From positions 49,894 to 113,893 of the forward strand of contig CANLMN010000004.1 of assembly GCA_947492105.1 (NCBI GenBank): 64,000 nt of DNA, in the 5' to 3' direction. Positions 30,614 through 40,523 of the stretch are shown in pieces (within the stretch, counting starts at the first letter, position 1; the number at the start of each line of letters is the position of its first letter). The translations under genes and the position numbers were made by a program. Below the pieces are notes generated by a model. The model worked only from the letters and a program-made list of their open reading frames with translations. It was not told the DNA's origin and ran no database searches. The DNA comes from an uncultured Aquimarina sp. GTDB lineage: Bacteria; Bacteroidota; Bacteroidia; Flavobacteriales; Flavobacteriaceae.

Positions 30614-30988
30614 TTACCTTTGAAGTAATGACATATTCTTCTTAAAAACCTTGACTTTATCTTTCTCCGGATATTTAATTGCTAAAAGAAGTCCATCAGT
30701 ATGTTTTTTTAAAACAAGACGCTCAATGAATGAATCCTCACTTAAATCATTCTTTGCTTGGTAGGTTACTGGTTTTTTTGCTTCCTGATAACTGGTCCAG
30801 CTTTCTAAAGGATCATAAGGAAAACTTATAGATTTATATTTTGAATAATCAATAGCCTTATTGTTTACAAAATCCTGTATATCAGTATGTTCAAAATTTT
30901 TCCCGTTTAATATATAGCATTTCTTTTCGTCTGGTATAATAGTACAATAGAAGAATCCTAAGTTCAATAAATACACTTTATTTTGCAT
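30614..30988 (-). CDS. Unknown 124-aa protein in PKS operon
   Basis: I do not recognise this family. The product is a small, soluble, lysine-rich protein without a signal peptide or membrane segment. It has a hydrophobic start (VYLLNLGFFYCTII), then several Tyr- and Lys-rich strands, and ends FKKNMSLLQR. It lies 17 bases downstream of the JmjC/cupin-like gene and 73 bases upstream of the 4172-aa megasynthase gene on the same strand, so it is almost certainly co-transcribed with them. Position beside the oxygenase-like gene suggests a partner or accessory protein, but nothing in the sequence shows a reaction. Confidence 0.6.
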   Translation of the reverse strand: MQNKVYLLNLGFFYCTIIPDEKKCYILNGKNFEHTDIQDFVNNKAIDYSKYKSISFPYDPLESWTSYQEAKKPVTYQAKNDLSEDSFIERLVLKKHTDGLLLAIKYPEKDKVKVFKKNMSLLQR

Positions 30989-31005
30989 GATTTTTTTATT
31001 TAAAA

Positions 31006-32226
31006 TTAATTTTTTACTTTTTCTGTTGACTTTTCTTTACGACCAAAGTAAGTATCATCTGTAATGATTTCTTCTTTTTGTAGTGCTTGATATATCTGAA
31101 AATTATAATCTCGATATCTTGGATCTGACCTAAGAATGGTCTCATATAAAGGCATTCTAATGGCTGTATTAAACGATTTCTTATTATTCTCAAAATCAAC
31201 TTCCGTATATCTTTGATTTGCCATTATAGTTAATGGAGATTGATTGATAATAGAATGTGGCCACCATTTTGGAAAGAAGATCACATCACCAGGTTCTTGG
31301 TCATAATAATACTTTGGTACATAGGCATATATAGGATTATGTAGCACATGATAATCTAAATCGTATCGAATACTTGTTGATCCACCTACAAAAGCAGAAG
31401 AAAGCATTCCTGCCGGACTATGTGGAGTTGGAACAATTTGTAGAGAGTAGGCATGCAAAGGATCCATGAAAAACCAGCGTTTAGTACCAGATATACCAAG
31501 CGTTGCGCTTACATCATTATTAAGATGCCAGTCAGTTCCCCAAGTTTTCAAGTTCCCTATAAACAACTGAGGAAATAGAGGCTTTACTAGATCTTTCACC
31601 ATAGTATTCAGTTTACCAACTTCCATATCTTCGAGAAGTTTGGGATATGCATTAAAAAAGTCAACAGAATTATTGATATAGAATGTTTCTCTAGATTTTG
31701 GGTTTAGTTGATTTTCTAGGACATATTTAGCTGTTAATTTTTTAGCTCCTTCGCCAAATCCAACAGTTGAATCAGAAGTATTATTTTTACTATAATCCAT
31801 TCCAAAAAGCTCTACATCACTATAATTTTCAAGAAAATAATTATGATTCCATTTTTTTGCTGCTTTCGTATCACTCAATAATCCTTTAATCACTACAGGT
31901 GGTGAATTTGGATCACATAACATTATCTTTAGTTCTTCTTCATCAATATCATCGGGATGATATCCTTTTATTTTTATAAATGATTTTTTATAATCTAGCT
32001 TATCGAAATTATTAGATTCTTTCTTGAAATTTTCAAATTTTCTTTTAAAGAAATCCTTTTCTGCATCTAATCCATAATTAGTTGAAGTTAATTGATGCCT
32101 CATATGAACATACATGTAATGCTCTGCCATTTCTTCATCATTCAAATGCAAATGTTTGGCATTGTCTAAAATATCTTTTTGATCTTCATCCCATTCGAAC
32201 GCGTCAATATTAAGTTCTTTGCTCAT
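31006..32226 (-). CDS. JmjC/cupin-8-like Fe(II)/2-oxoglutarate oxygenase-type protein
   Basis: A 406-aa protein with the cupin fold of JmjC hydroxylases. The second half shows GTDWHLNNDVSATLG (about 230-244), GTKRWFFMDP (247-256) and PGDVIFFPKWWPHSIIN (312-328). The distal metal His is His324. The proximal HxD/E motif reads His233-Leu-Asn235, so the usual carboxylate ligand is Asn; either the metal site is altered or the protein is not a classical hydroxylase. Residues 80-160 carry the VVIKGLLSD segment common ahead of the cupin core. It is encoded between the discrete ACP gene (44 bases upstream) and the 124-aa gene. A role in hydroxylating a carrier-bound intermediate is inference. Confidence 0.75.
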   Translation of the reverse strand: MSKELNIDAFEWDEDQKDILDNAKHLHLNDEEMAEHYMYVHMRHQLTSTNYGLDAEKDFFKRKFENFKKESNNFDKLDYKKSFIKIKGYHPDDIDEEELKIMLCDPNSPPVVIKGLLSDTKAAKKWNHNYFLENYSDVELFGMDYSKNNTSDSTVGFGEGAKKLTAKYVLENQLNPKSRETFYINNSVDFFNAYPKLLEDMEVGKLNTMVKDLVKPLFPQLFIGNLKTWGTDWHLNNDVSATLGISGTKRWFFMDPLHAYSLQIVPTPHSPAGMLSSAFVGGSTSIRYDLDYHVLHNPIYAYVPKYYYDQEPGDVIFFPKWWPHSIINQSPLTIMANQRYTEVDFENNKKSFNTAIRMPLYETILRSDPRYRDYNFQIYQALQKEEIITDDTYFGRKEKSTEKVKN

Positions 32227-32270
32227 TTTTTTATTTTTAATTATCCTTATTTAAATTAAAGTGCTTTTTT

Positions 32271-32540
32271 TTATAAGAGTACATCTTCCATTTTAGAGTA
32301 GTATTTTTTCTTTAGATATCCACTCAATTCTTCTAGGGAAGTATATTCTAATAAAATAGCAGGTCGTACTTCTATATCAAATTTTTCATTAATATCCACA
32401 CACAACTTGTTTACTTTCATTGATTCAAAACCGTATTCATCCAAATCTGATTCCCATTCAATTTTGGAAGGTTGCACGTTTAAAAGTTCCGCTGATTTTT
32501 GAATTAAGTACTCTTTTATTTGCTCTTCTAATTCATTCAT
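32271..32540 (-). CDS. Discrete acyl carrier protein
   Basis: An 89-aa protein of ACP length. The phosphopantetheine attachment site is Ser40 in DEYGFESMKVNKL, with the Asp-Ser pair of most ACPs changed to Glu-Ser. Helix 1 (IKEYLIQKSAELLNV) and the terminal helix (SLEELSGYLKKKY) fit the fold. It lacks the Trp at Ser+6 seen in the tandem ACPs. The gene begins 24 bases after the 2311-aa PKS gene, which ends in a KR with no following ACP, so this protein probably supplies the carrier for that split module. It could instead be a dedicated partner of the LnmK-like domain. Confidence 0.88.
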   Translation of the reverse strand: MNELEEQIKEYLIQKSAELLNVQPSKIEWESDLDEYGFESMKVNKLCVDINEKFDIEVRPAILLEYTSLEELSGYLKKKYYSKMEDVLL

Positions 32541-32563
32541 TTCTTAAAGGTTTTAGTTATTAT

Positions 32564-35500
32564 TTAATTATTAGAATTCACCACTGTATGTTCCAAGTGA
32601 ATCGAATGTTGTTTTATAATTTTATCACAATCTCCAAAATCAATTATCAATTGTTCGGTATTCCTTTGTAGTACATAATGCAATAAACTAAGTCCAATTA
32701 CGGAAGGTAATGATGTTGAACCCCTTGTGCTTTTCATCAGCTCTAAACCTATTTCTGATAATTGCATTCCTCCATCTTTCCAATGTGGCCAATTAATAGA
32801 GAGACTTTTTCCATAACTCCCATTATTCATGACGACAGTATTTCTATGTCTTACAAACCCGTCTAAATATGCATTACCCATAGCATAATCTGCTTGACCC
32901 GCATTGCCAAGAGAATGTAATGAAGAAAAACAGAGAAAAAAACGTAATGGAATAGTCTTGGTAAATTTGTCCAATAGAACAACACCATGGACCTTAGGCT
33001 CTAGAACTGCTCGTACTTCTTCCTGTGCTTTTTTAATGATATAATTATCCCTAGTAACTCCTGCACAATGAATAATTCCGTTTAATGCACCATGGTCTTT
33101 TTTAATTTGCTGAATTAAATATTCAACATCTTCTGATTTTGAAATATCCGAAGGATAATACACCACCTTGTTAGAACTCTGATTTAGGTCACTCAAAAGC
33201 TGTTCACGCTTTTCATCCAATTGGGACCTACCTGTCAGTACAATTGTAACTGCTTCGGCATGTACTATAATATCTTTTGCTACTAGCACTCCTAATCCAC
33301 CGAGACCACCAGTGATCAAAATCACTTCTCCTTTTCTATATGTCTGTTTGAAATCAATAGAACTTGTCGAAAGATTCAAAGCTTTAGTATATTCTACAAA
33401 TCGTGTATTTCGATGATACTTAACAATCAAATCTTTTCCGACTGTAGTCAAGTTTTCTGATACCAGCTTGATCAGTTCTTTCTGTTCAATAGTCTCATCT
33501 AAGAATAATAATTGCGATTTTATTCTAACTGACTCTTCATTACAAGTATGAATCAATCCCGTAATTCCATAATAAAGATCCATATTGGATATCGGCAAAA
33601 CGATTTGTAAAAAGATCGTTTTTTTGGGCTTTTGTTTTATCAAATTCTGGATATATAAGAGTAAATCTTGTGCGAGTTTTATAAATGCCTCCGAGATATC
33701 ATTCTTTAATTCGGGTAACACCGTAATCTTAGGGCTCCCTATTTTTGCTTTCTGATTTTTTATCCCTTTGAAGCCATAAACTATCACTTGGTGATCATTA
33801 ACCTCCTCTTCCATCTTCTTTATATCAATTATTTTTTTCTTCCACTTTAGATCAAAAAGGACCAGCGAATCACATCCAATGTTATATGGAGCACTTACTT
33901 GGTTTTCAATCTCCTTAAAAAATGAATTCGATAAAGAAAGGGAATCCCTGGACTTGCTAGGTTCAGATGGATTTATTACTGAAGTCTTAAAAGGCCAACA
34001 ATGTGTAGATTTTAATGTATTAGAAGGCAATGACATTCGCTTAGATTTTACAAAATCAGGAGTATCTTCCCATGCTATTACTGCTCCTCCTACCCAATAT
34101 TTCAGAAGCAATTCTCTATTATTTTGATCAAGGATTTTTTCTAATTCTTGATTGGTAATTACATCTATTTTACCAGAATTATAGTATATATCATCATACT
34201 CCAAAGAACTATCAATATATGTTATCCATTGCTGAATTTTCGTTTGTATTTCTTCACTGTTTTTTGCTGTAAAAGCCAATCGACAAGCCAATTGTTCTCT
34301 ACCTACTTGAAGTGTGTAAGCCATTCGTGTCAGCAGCTCTTGTTCTGGTGTTTCTATATTCATTTGTGGTAAGTCCGTTAGAAATTGCTGCATCATTTGA
34401 TACAATTGACTCTCACTCTCATCGGAAAAAATAAATGAATAAACTTGTGTTGCTTCTATTGGGGTTGTTATGGTATCCTCGTAATTTTCAAAAATCAAAT
34501 GCGTATTTACTCCTCCCAATCCCAAACAATTTATAGCCATTCTCATGGGATTATCATCCGATTTGGACTCTGGTCTACTTTCTTTAAGAATAGAAAAATG
34601 TTCCTTTACATTTATCGCATCATTTATTGTTTTAAGATCCTTAACCCCGTAAAGTATTTTTTTACGACTAGATAAAATCAGTTTCAGAAGGCATGGAAAA
34701 GTTGATGAATTCTCTGTATGACCCAACAACGGTTTCATACTTCCGATAGCAATTTCATTATTTAAAATATCTTTTGAGGATTGTTTGAAATAATCACCAT
34801 AAACCGATTGTATAGCAACCATTTCAGATGAATCAACAAAGGTTACACCATTGGCTTCTGCTTCTATATAAGAGACCGTTAATGGATCAATGCTTGAACG
34901 CTTAATAGCATTTTCAATAGCCTTTTTTTGCCCTTTGATATTAGGACTATTCCATTTTAATGGTGCCTTACCGCCATGATAAACTCCAACTCCCTTTATT
35001 ACTCCATGAATAGAATCCCCATCTTTTTTAGCCTCTTTTAATGGTTTCAAAATTATAGCTCCTATAGTTTCACTTCTTACAAAACCATCTGCATCTTGTC
35101 CAAAACTTTTTGTTACTTTTTGCTTAGAATAAATTCCAGTAAGATCCTCGCTAACCATATCATTGTACGAAAGATTCAAGGTAGCTGTCCCTACTACTGC
35201 TTGTTTACAATCCCCTCGTTCAAAGGCAGAACAAGCTCTATCAATAGCTGCTATAAAGGAAGAACATGCAGTATCTATAATCTCACTAGGGCCTTTTAAA
35301 TTAAAAATATGTGAAAGTCTATTTGCATATATGGCCGGCACTTCGGTTTCATATCCCTTCCCTATTGTGTGCATGATATCTTTGTATCCTGAGTTACCAC
35401 GTGTGGCTACAAAAACACCCGTCTCGTTTTTTTGAAACTTCTTTAGCGTGTATCCACTATCATATATAGCAGCCCATACAGTTTCAATTAATTTACGTAA

Positions 35501-38500
35501 TTGGGGATCTATTTGAATTGCTTCTTCATAAGAAATCTTAAATTTTTTATAATCAAACGATTCAATTCCATCTAAGAACCCTCCATAGAACGTTTTTATT
35601 TTTTCATGTTCTTCAGGTCTCAAACCTAAAAGTTCTAAACGCTTTTTTGGAATTTGTTCGGTTATTACATTTTCTAATTCCAAATGATTCATAAACTCCT
35701 TTACATTCTTGGATTGTGGAAATATACCTCCTATACCAATAATTGCAACATCATTATAAATTCCTTCTGATGATTCTAATAAGTCTATTTCTGGATGAGT
35801 TACAGTTCCAAGTTCTCTGTCCTCCGTCTCATTTTTAGCTATTACAGAAATGTCCGTATCTCGATTCAAAAATGATGATTGTTCCAAATCTTGACCAGAA
35901 AAAGCCGTTAATTTACTCAAATCATCTAAGGAATTAGTAGCCAAGTACATAATGACCTCTTCAAAAGTTTGGTGTTCAAAAAACAACATTCTAGGAACTT
36001 CAGGAAATGTTTCTTTGAGTTTGGAGATAATCAAGCTCGAAATAATAGAATCCAAACCATAATCTGCGATATCTATCGTGAGATCAATGTCTTTTTCTTC
36101 AATTTTTAGGTATGTTACCAATAATTTGATTAAAAGCGATTCAATAGTATGTAACCTCTCCTTTTCCTGCATTGGCTGTTCTTTCTTCGCAGCATTCGTA
36201 TCATGATTTTGTATATCATGCGTGGGGCTAGTATTGAATGATTTGTTTTCTTGAATGGAAGAAGCTACTTTTGTTCGTGTTTTTTTTGATGAACACTCCT
36301 CTATTTCATTAGATTCTGTAACCCAATACCGTCGATCTGCAAAAGGATATGTAGGCAAATTTAACCTTTTTGGTTTTGGGTTTTCATTGTAGAGTACATC
36401 CCAATTGATCTCAATACCTACAACCCAAAGTTGCGCTAGAGATGTAACTTCTTTATTCTTTAACACAGTATTAATGTACATTTTCCCTGATGCTTCATGC
36501 ATCAAAAAATTCAACTTCTCTTTTTTTGCATTACCACTAAAAATATCTATTGCCTTATTTCTACGACTTATTAGATAACTTTTCAGTAACTCGTTGAGTT
36601 GTTCTGTACTTTTTACGACAAACGCTAAACGTTCTTCCATTGCTACCCTATTGTGGAGGGTGTAAGCGATGTCATAAATGGTGCTATCACGGAACTCTTC
36701 AATATAAGTATTCAAACGAATAACCTGACTTCTAAGCTGCTCTTCATTTCTGGCAGAGAGCACTATCACCACAAGTTCTTGCTGTACTTGTGGTTCTTTG
36801 GATGATTTTTCTAGATCCTCAGGCTGTCTAGAATATGATTCTAATACAATATGACCATTAGTCCCGCCTATTCCAAAACTACTAATTCCTGCTCTTAGAG
36901 GCTTGTTTGGTTGTTCTGGAGTCCAAGGAATTAACGTATCTTGTATATAAAAAGGGGTGTTTTTTAATTCAATTTTGGGATTTAATTTTTCAAAGTTTAT
37001 TGTTTTTGGTAAATAACGTTTTTCCATTGCCAACAACACTTTTAGTACTCCTACCATGCCAGCGGCAGCTTCTAGATGTCCCACATTGGATTTTACAGAA
37101 CCCAATCCACACCAAGTCTTCTGATCACTAGCTATTTTTACGTTTTTATTAAATGCGTTTGTAAGACCTGTTACTTCAACAGGGTCCCCTAGACTAGTCG
37201 CTGTTCCATGAGCCTCTACATAACTTACGGTAGAAAAATCTATAGCAGATTTTTGGTACACTTCCTCTAATAACTTCTGTTGTTTAAAAGGGTTTGGCAC
37301 CGTCAATCCGCCAGATTTCCCTCCATGATTAATTGCTGTACTTTTAATAATTCCAAGTATAGAGTCTCCGTCTCTCTCAGCTTGAGAAACAGATTTAAGA
37401 AGCATTACAACACCCCCTTCTCCTCTGACGTATCCATTTGCCTTCTCATCAAAAGTTTGACATTTCCCATCAACACTAAGCATATTTGCTTGATAATACG
37501 CTAGAGTTTTAGAAGGGTGACACATTAGATGAATTCCCCCCACCACTACTTGATCACATTCCCCATTCTGTATCGCTTTAACTGCTTCATTAATAGCTAC
37601 AAGAGAAGAAGAACAAGCAGTATCGATTTGAACACTAGGACCATCAAAGTCATAGTAATAAGAGATTCTATTAGCTAATAGGGCAAGAGATGTTCCCGTG
37701 CCAGATAATGTTTTTCTTATCTTTTTTTCCTGAATTAATAACTCATAATCACTACCACTAGCTGCAATATAAACTCCTGTTTTACTACCTTTTAGATCAG
37801 AAGGTTTATATCCAGAATCTTCCAACAATTCCCAAGTAAGTTCTAATAATATCCGCTGTTGCGGATCCATTAACTCTGCTTCTACAGGAAGTATCCCAAA
37901 AAATTTTGCATCAAACTTATCTATATCACGGATATATCCTCCACGGTTAATTCCTTTATGTGTATCATCTACATCTACCCAATCAGGCCATTTCCAACGA
38001 TCTTCTGGAGTTGTAGTTATAGACGAAACATCATTGATAAGGTTTGCCCAAAACTCTTCTCTAGTACTTGCTCCTGGAATTCGAAAAGAAGTTCCTATGA
38101 TCGCTATATCATCTGTTTTTTTGGGGAGTAGTGGGATCACATTTTTCTCTTCACCTATCGTTTCTATGTCTAATATACGACTACCCAAAAGATGTGAAGT
38201 GATCGCATCAATCGTATAAAATCCAAAAAACTTACTGGGATTACTTGACAGATAATAGTTGACATTAAGATACTCTGACAACTCTGTTAGTGTAATAGAC
38301 TCTATACCAACTTGTCTAAGATCTGTTGTAGCATTGATGTTTATACTATCAAACATCCTATTCAAAAAATCTATTATAATCTTATTAAGTTGTTTTCGAT
38401 TATAAGATATTTTGGCTCCATTGTTATTGGTTACTTCCAAGGTTTTGTTCTGAATGTGCTTCTTTTTGGTCGATGTTATTGCAGAAATTTTTGTTTGAGG

Positions 38501-39499
38501 TTTTGGTATCGATAGAACAGTATCATCTTTAGTTGTTTGTTGACCATGCAAGTCAATTTTAATTCCACTAATAAGTTGTTTGACAGTGAATATTTTTGCT
38601 ATTAATTGTCCATCCTTAGTACGGCGAAGCGAGGAGCTTAGCTGTATATTTTTTGTGTCAATAAACTTACAATCTTCTAAAGAATACAAAAGTTCCTCAT
38701 TAGCATTAGCATTGCCATAAAAATGAATATCTCTCGCAATACAATAGCTAGACTCTGCCCAGTTTTGCTTCTCCTCATCCTCGTTGTTTAGAATGCGGTT
38801 CTGAAAATAAAAACGTTCACATTTATCATTAATCTTTGAATATGAAGCAAAATAAAGTAGTCCGACGCCATTAATATCATCATATGGGTCTACATGATAT
38901 CGTTTGGTGAATATAGGTTCACTCTGTATAGGAAATTGTGTGTTATAAAATTCGTGTATATTGCTCTTCTCTTGCTTTTCTCCAGAATCTGAAAACAAAA
39001 AAGTCTTTAAATCAAAAAAGCCTTTTGCCAAATTCGGTAATTCTTTATGTTTCTTAAGCTTTGCCGTTTCTGAATTTAAAGGTTTACCCTTTTCCAATTT
39101 TTGATTATTACCTGATTTTCTCGATGAAAAAACAGACATTAATGAGGCTGTAATATACTTATTGCCACAAACAATACGATCATTACTAAAAAACATTTTG
39201 TTTCCATAAAGAGATATTTCACCATCTATCTTAATCGTATCATTTTCTTTAAAAGAAAAAAGACTCTCATTTGCATTCCATTGAAGTCGTACAAAACTAG
39301 CGTACAAACGTTCTCCATTACTATCAATGATTTCGTTCGATTTTGTGTCTAGACTTTCTGAAATCATAGACCAATGTACGTCTCCTAATTCTTTCTGAAG
39401 CCAATTTTCTGATATACCTCCTGCTAATAATTGCGGTATATTCAAAGAATAATCTCGGGACACAGTTGTAATGCTATTCTTATCTTTTTTAGAATTCAT
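32564..39499 (-). CDS. Loading/first PKS: LnmK-like AT/decarboxylase - ACP - KS - ACP - KS0 - KR
   Basis: A 2311-aa protein and the first synthase gene of the operon. Residues 20-312 match the LnmK family (double hot-dog acyltransferase/decarboxylase): IPQLLAGGISENWLQKELGD near 21-40, RLYASF with Tyr66 as candidate for the acylated Tyr of LnmK, and PYDDINGVGLLYFASY near 205-220. LnmK turns methylmalonyl-CoA into propionyl-S-ACP. Next come ACP (Ser401), KS1 462-892 (Cys629, His764, His808), ACP (Ser1151), and KS2 1248-1675, which keeps Cys1412 and His1594 but has Glu1548 where EAHGTGT has His. The KR (about 1860-2300) has GGLGGLG, Ser2192, Tyr2205 and Asn2209. No ACP follows the KR; the next gene encodes one. 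The layout suggests a propionyl starter loaded in cis. Confidence 0.9.
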   Translation of the reverse strand: MNSKKDKNSITTVSRDYSLNIPQLLAGGISENWLQKELGDVHWSMISESLDTKSNEIIDSNGERLYASFVRLQWNANESLFSFKENDTIKIDGEISLYGNKMFFSNDRIVCGNKYITASLMSVFSSRKSGNNQKLEKGKPLNSETAKLKKHKELPNLAKGFFDLKTFLFSDSGEKQEKSNIHEFYNTQFPIQSEPIFTKRYHVDPYDDINGVGLLYFASYSKINDKCERFYFQNRILNNEDEEKQNWAESSYCIARDIHFYGNANANEELLYSLEDCKFIDTKNIQLSSSLRRTKDGQLIAKIFTVKQLISGIKIDLHGQQTTKDDTVLSIPKPQTKISAITSTKKKHIQNKTLEVTNNNGAKISYNRKQLNKIIIDFLNRMFDSININATTDLRQVGIESITLTELSEYLNVNYYLSSNPSKFFGFYTIDAITSHLLGSRILDIETIGEEKNVIPLLPKKTDDIAIIGTSFRIPGASTREEFWANLINDVSSITTTPEDRWKWPDWVDVDDTHKGINRGGYIRDIDKFDAKFFGILPVEAELMDPQQRILLELTWELLEDSGYKPSDLKGSKTGVYIAASGSDYELLIQEKKIRKTLSGTGTSLALLANRISYYYDFDGPSVQIDTACSSSLVAINEAVKAIQNGECDQVVVGGIHLMCHPSKTLAYYQANMLSVDGKCQTFDEKANGYVRGEGGVVMLLKSVSQAERDGDSILGIIKSTAINHGGKSGGLTVPNPFKQQKLLEEVYQKSAIDFSTVSYVEAHGTATSLGDPVEVTGLTNAFNKNVKIASDQKTWCGLGSVKSNVGHLEAAAGMVGVLKVLLAMEKRYLPKTINFEKLNPKIELKNTPFYIQDTLIPWTPEQPNKPLRAGISSFGIGGTNGHIVLESYSRQPEDLEKSSKEPQVQQELVVIVLSARNEEQLRSQVIRLNTYIEEFRDSTIYDIAYTLHNRVAMEERLAFVVKSTEQLNELLKSYLISRRNKAIDIFSGNAKKEKLNFLMHEASGKMYINTVLKNKEVTSLAQLWVVGIEINWDVLYNENPKPKRLNLPTYPFADRRYWVTESNEIEECSSKKTRTKVASSIQENKSFNTSPTHDIQNHDTNAAKKEQPMQEKERLHTIESLLIKLLVTYLKIEEKDIDLTIDIADYGLDSIISSLIISKLKETFPEVPRMLFFEHQTFEEVIMYLATNSLDDLSKLTAFSGQDLEQSSFLNRDTDISVIAKNETEDRELGTVTHPEIDLLESSEGIYNDVAIIGIGGIFPQSKNVKEFMNHLELENVITEQIPKKRLELLGLRPEEHEKIKTFYGGFLDGIESFDYKKFKISYEEAIQIDPQLRKLIETVWAAIYDSGYTLKKFQKNETGVFVATRGNSGYKDIMHTIGKGYETEVPAIYANRLSHIFNLKGPSEIIDTACSSFIAAIDRACSAFERGDCKQAVVGTATLNLSYNDMVSEDLTGIYSKQKVTKSFGQDADGFVRSETIGAIILKPLKEAKKDGDSIHGVIKGVGVYHGGKAPLKWNSPNIKGQKKAIENAIKRSSIDPLTVSYIEAEANGVTFVDSSEMVAIQSVYGDYFKQSSKDILNNEIAIGSMKPLLGHTENSSTFPCLLKLILSSRKKILYGVKDLKTINDAINVKEHFSILKESRPESKSDDNPMRMAINCLGLGGVNTHLIFENYEDTITTPIEATQVYSFIFSDESESQLYQMMQQFLTDLPQMNIETPEQELLTRMAYTLQVGREQLACRLAFTAKNSEEIQTKIQQWITYIDSSLEYDDIYYNSGKIDVITNQELEKILDQNNRELLLKYWVGGAVIAWEDTPDFVKSKRMSLPSNTLKSTHCWPFKTSVINPSEPSKSRDSLSLSNSFFKEIENQVSAPYNIGCDSLVLFDLKWKKKIIDIKKMEEEVNDHQVIVYGFKGIKNQKAKIGSPKITVLPELKNDISEAFIKLAQDLLLYIQNLIKQKPKKTIFLQIVLPISNMDLYYGITGLIHTCNEESVRIKSQLLFLDETIEQKELIKLVSENLTTVGKDLIVKYHRNTRFVEYTKALNLSTSSIDFKQTYRKGEVILITGGLGGLGVLVAKDIIVHAEAVTIVLTGRSQLDEKREQLLSDLNQSSNKVVYYPSDISKSEDVEYLIQQIKKDHGALNGIIHCAGVTRDNYIIKKAQEEVRAVLEPKVHGVVLLDKFTKTIPLRFFLCFSSLHSLGNAGQADYAMGNAYLDGFVRHRNTVVMNNGSYGKSLSINWPHWKDGGMQLSEIGLELMKSTRGSTSLPSVIGLSLLHYVLQRNTEQLIIDFGDCDKIIKQHSIHLEHTVVNSNN

Positions 39500-40523
39500 A
39501 AACCAGAATAAAATTATTATATTTTTTCAATTGAAGCCAAGAATGTAATTAACGCTACATCTTAATACATTTTTTGTAATCCATATTAATACCACATAAA
39601 ACTTGACATAATACATTTCTAAGGCATAGCTATTTTGCAGAGCAAATACAACCGTAACCTATACTATACACTCATTTTGTACAATATCTTTATTGATTAT
39701 AGTTCAAATTAATGCTCTATGGCTTTCAAATATTATCTGACACCAATTGTATTTACATATTATGCGTGTCATTTATTTTTTTCTAAAAGTTCTTTATTAT
39801 AAATCAAAAACTCGACACAACCATGTGTAAAATTTAGGCTTTTGAACTTGCACAAAAATTGTATTCCACTTTGCTGCATATATACTACATCACCTCTACA
39901 CAAAATAAAATTAGGTTATGTATTATTATCAGCTACGGACTGATTCCATTTGTTACGAAATGAACTTTTTCGCTTAATTTTCATGCTTTTAGTATTTAGT
40001 AACTCCACTACATAGTAATAAAAGCATTAATTTTTATGAAAACCAAAAAGCTTCCCATTACCTAAAATATTATGTCACTAAAGCGTAAAATACTTGTCTT
40101 GATTAAAACTATAATTTAAAACCCTAAATTTACTTATATTAAACAGTTTGATTTATACAACAATTGTTAAAATATCTTTAAAAAAAATCAAACAATTGAC
40201 TAACAAGCTATTTAAGTCAAAACTTCTCTCTTACAACTCTCATATTATCACCAATTGTATCATCAAAACTTCAAATTGAGGTTTTGATAATTTTAACTTT
40301 TTACTCCCTAGCATTCTCAAGAACTCTTGATCAAAATTAGCTTGTATCGCTAAATTCGAACCCAAATTCAACACTTTTGAGCTATCGGCATATGACCAAA
40401 AGAACTAACAAGAGTATGACGTAATAATTATTGCGTACGTTTTTTTCAAAAAGTATCTTCAAAAAGGTATGGTATCAGCTAACTCGTGTAATGCATCGAT
40501 TTTGTAATAGAAAAATATTTAGT
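39500..40523. other. 1-kb gene-free region upstream of the PKS operon
   Basis: Very AT-rich sequence between the PKS operon start and the end of the ParB-like gene. It must contain the promoter of the minus-strand PKS operon, but I found no clear TTG-N19-TAnnTTTG match. A 22-codon minus-strand frame (39916-39984, MKIKRKSSFRN...) is the only small ORF with a plausible start and no support beyond that. A strong inverted repeat lies at 40262-40288. No RNA gene or protein remnant is recognisable. Confidence 0.5.
40262..40288. repeat. Strong inverted repeat upstream of PKS operon
   Basis: ATCAAAAC-T-TCAA-A-TTGA-G-GTTTTGAT: 12 perfectly pairing bases per arm plus one T/G position around a single central A. 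The plus strand continues into a T-rich tract. It lies about 240 bases downstream of the ParB-like gene and could be its terminator or a regulator binding site; the sequence does not decide. Confidence 0.6.

Noticed and set aside
39916..39984. 22-codon minus-strand ORF (MKIKRKSSFRN...) upstream of the PKS operon, possible leader or RiPP-like peptide
   Set aside because: Short ORFs are frequent in AT-rich DNA; no promoter, no modification enzyme and no recognisable leader motif nearby.
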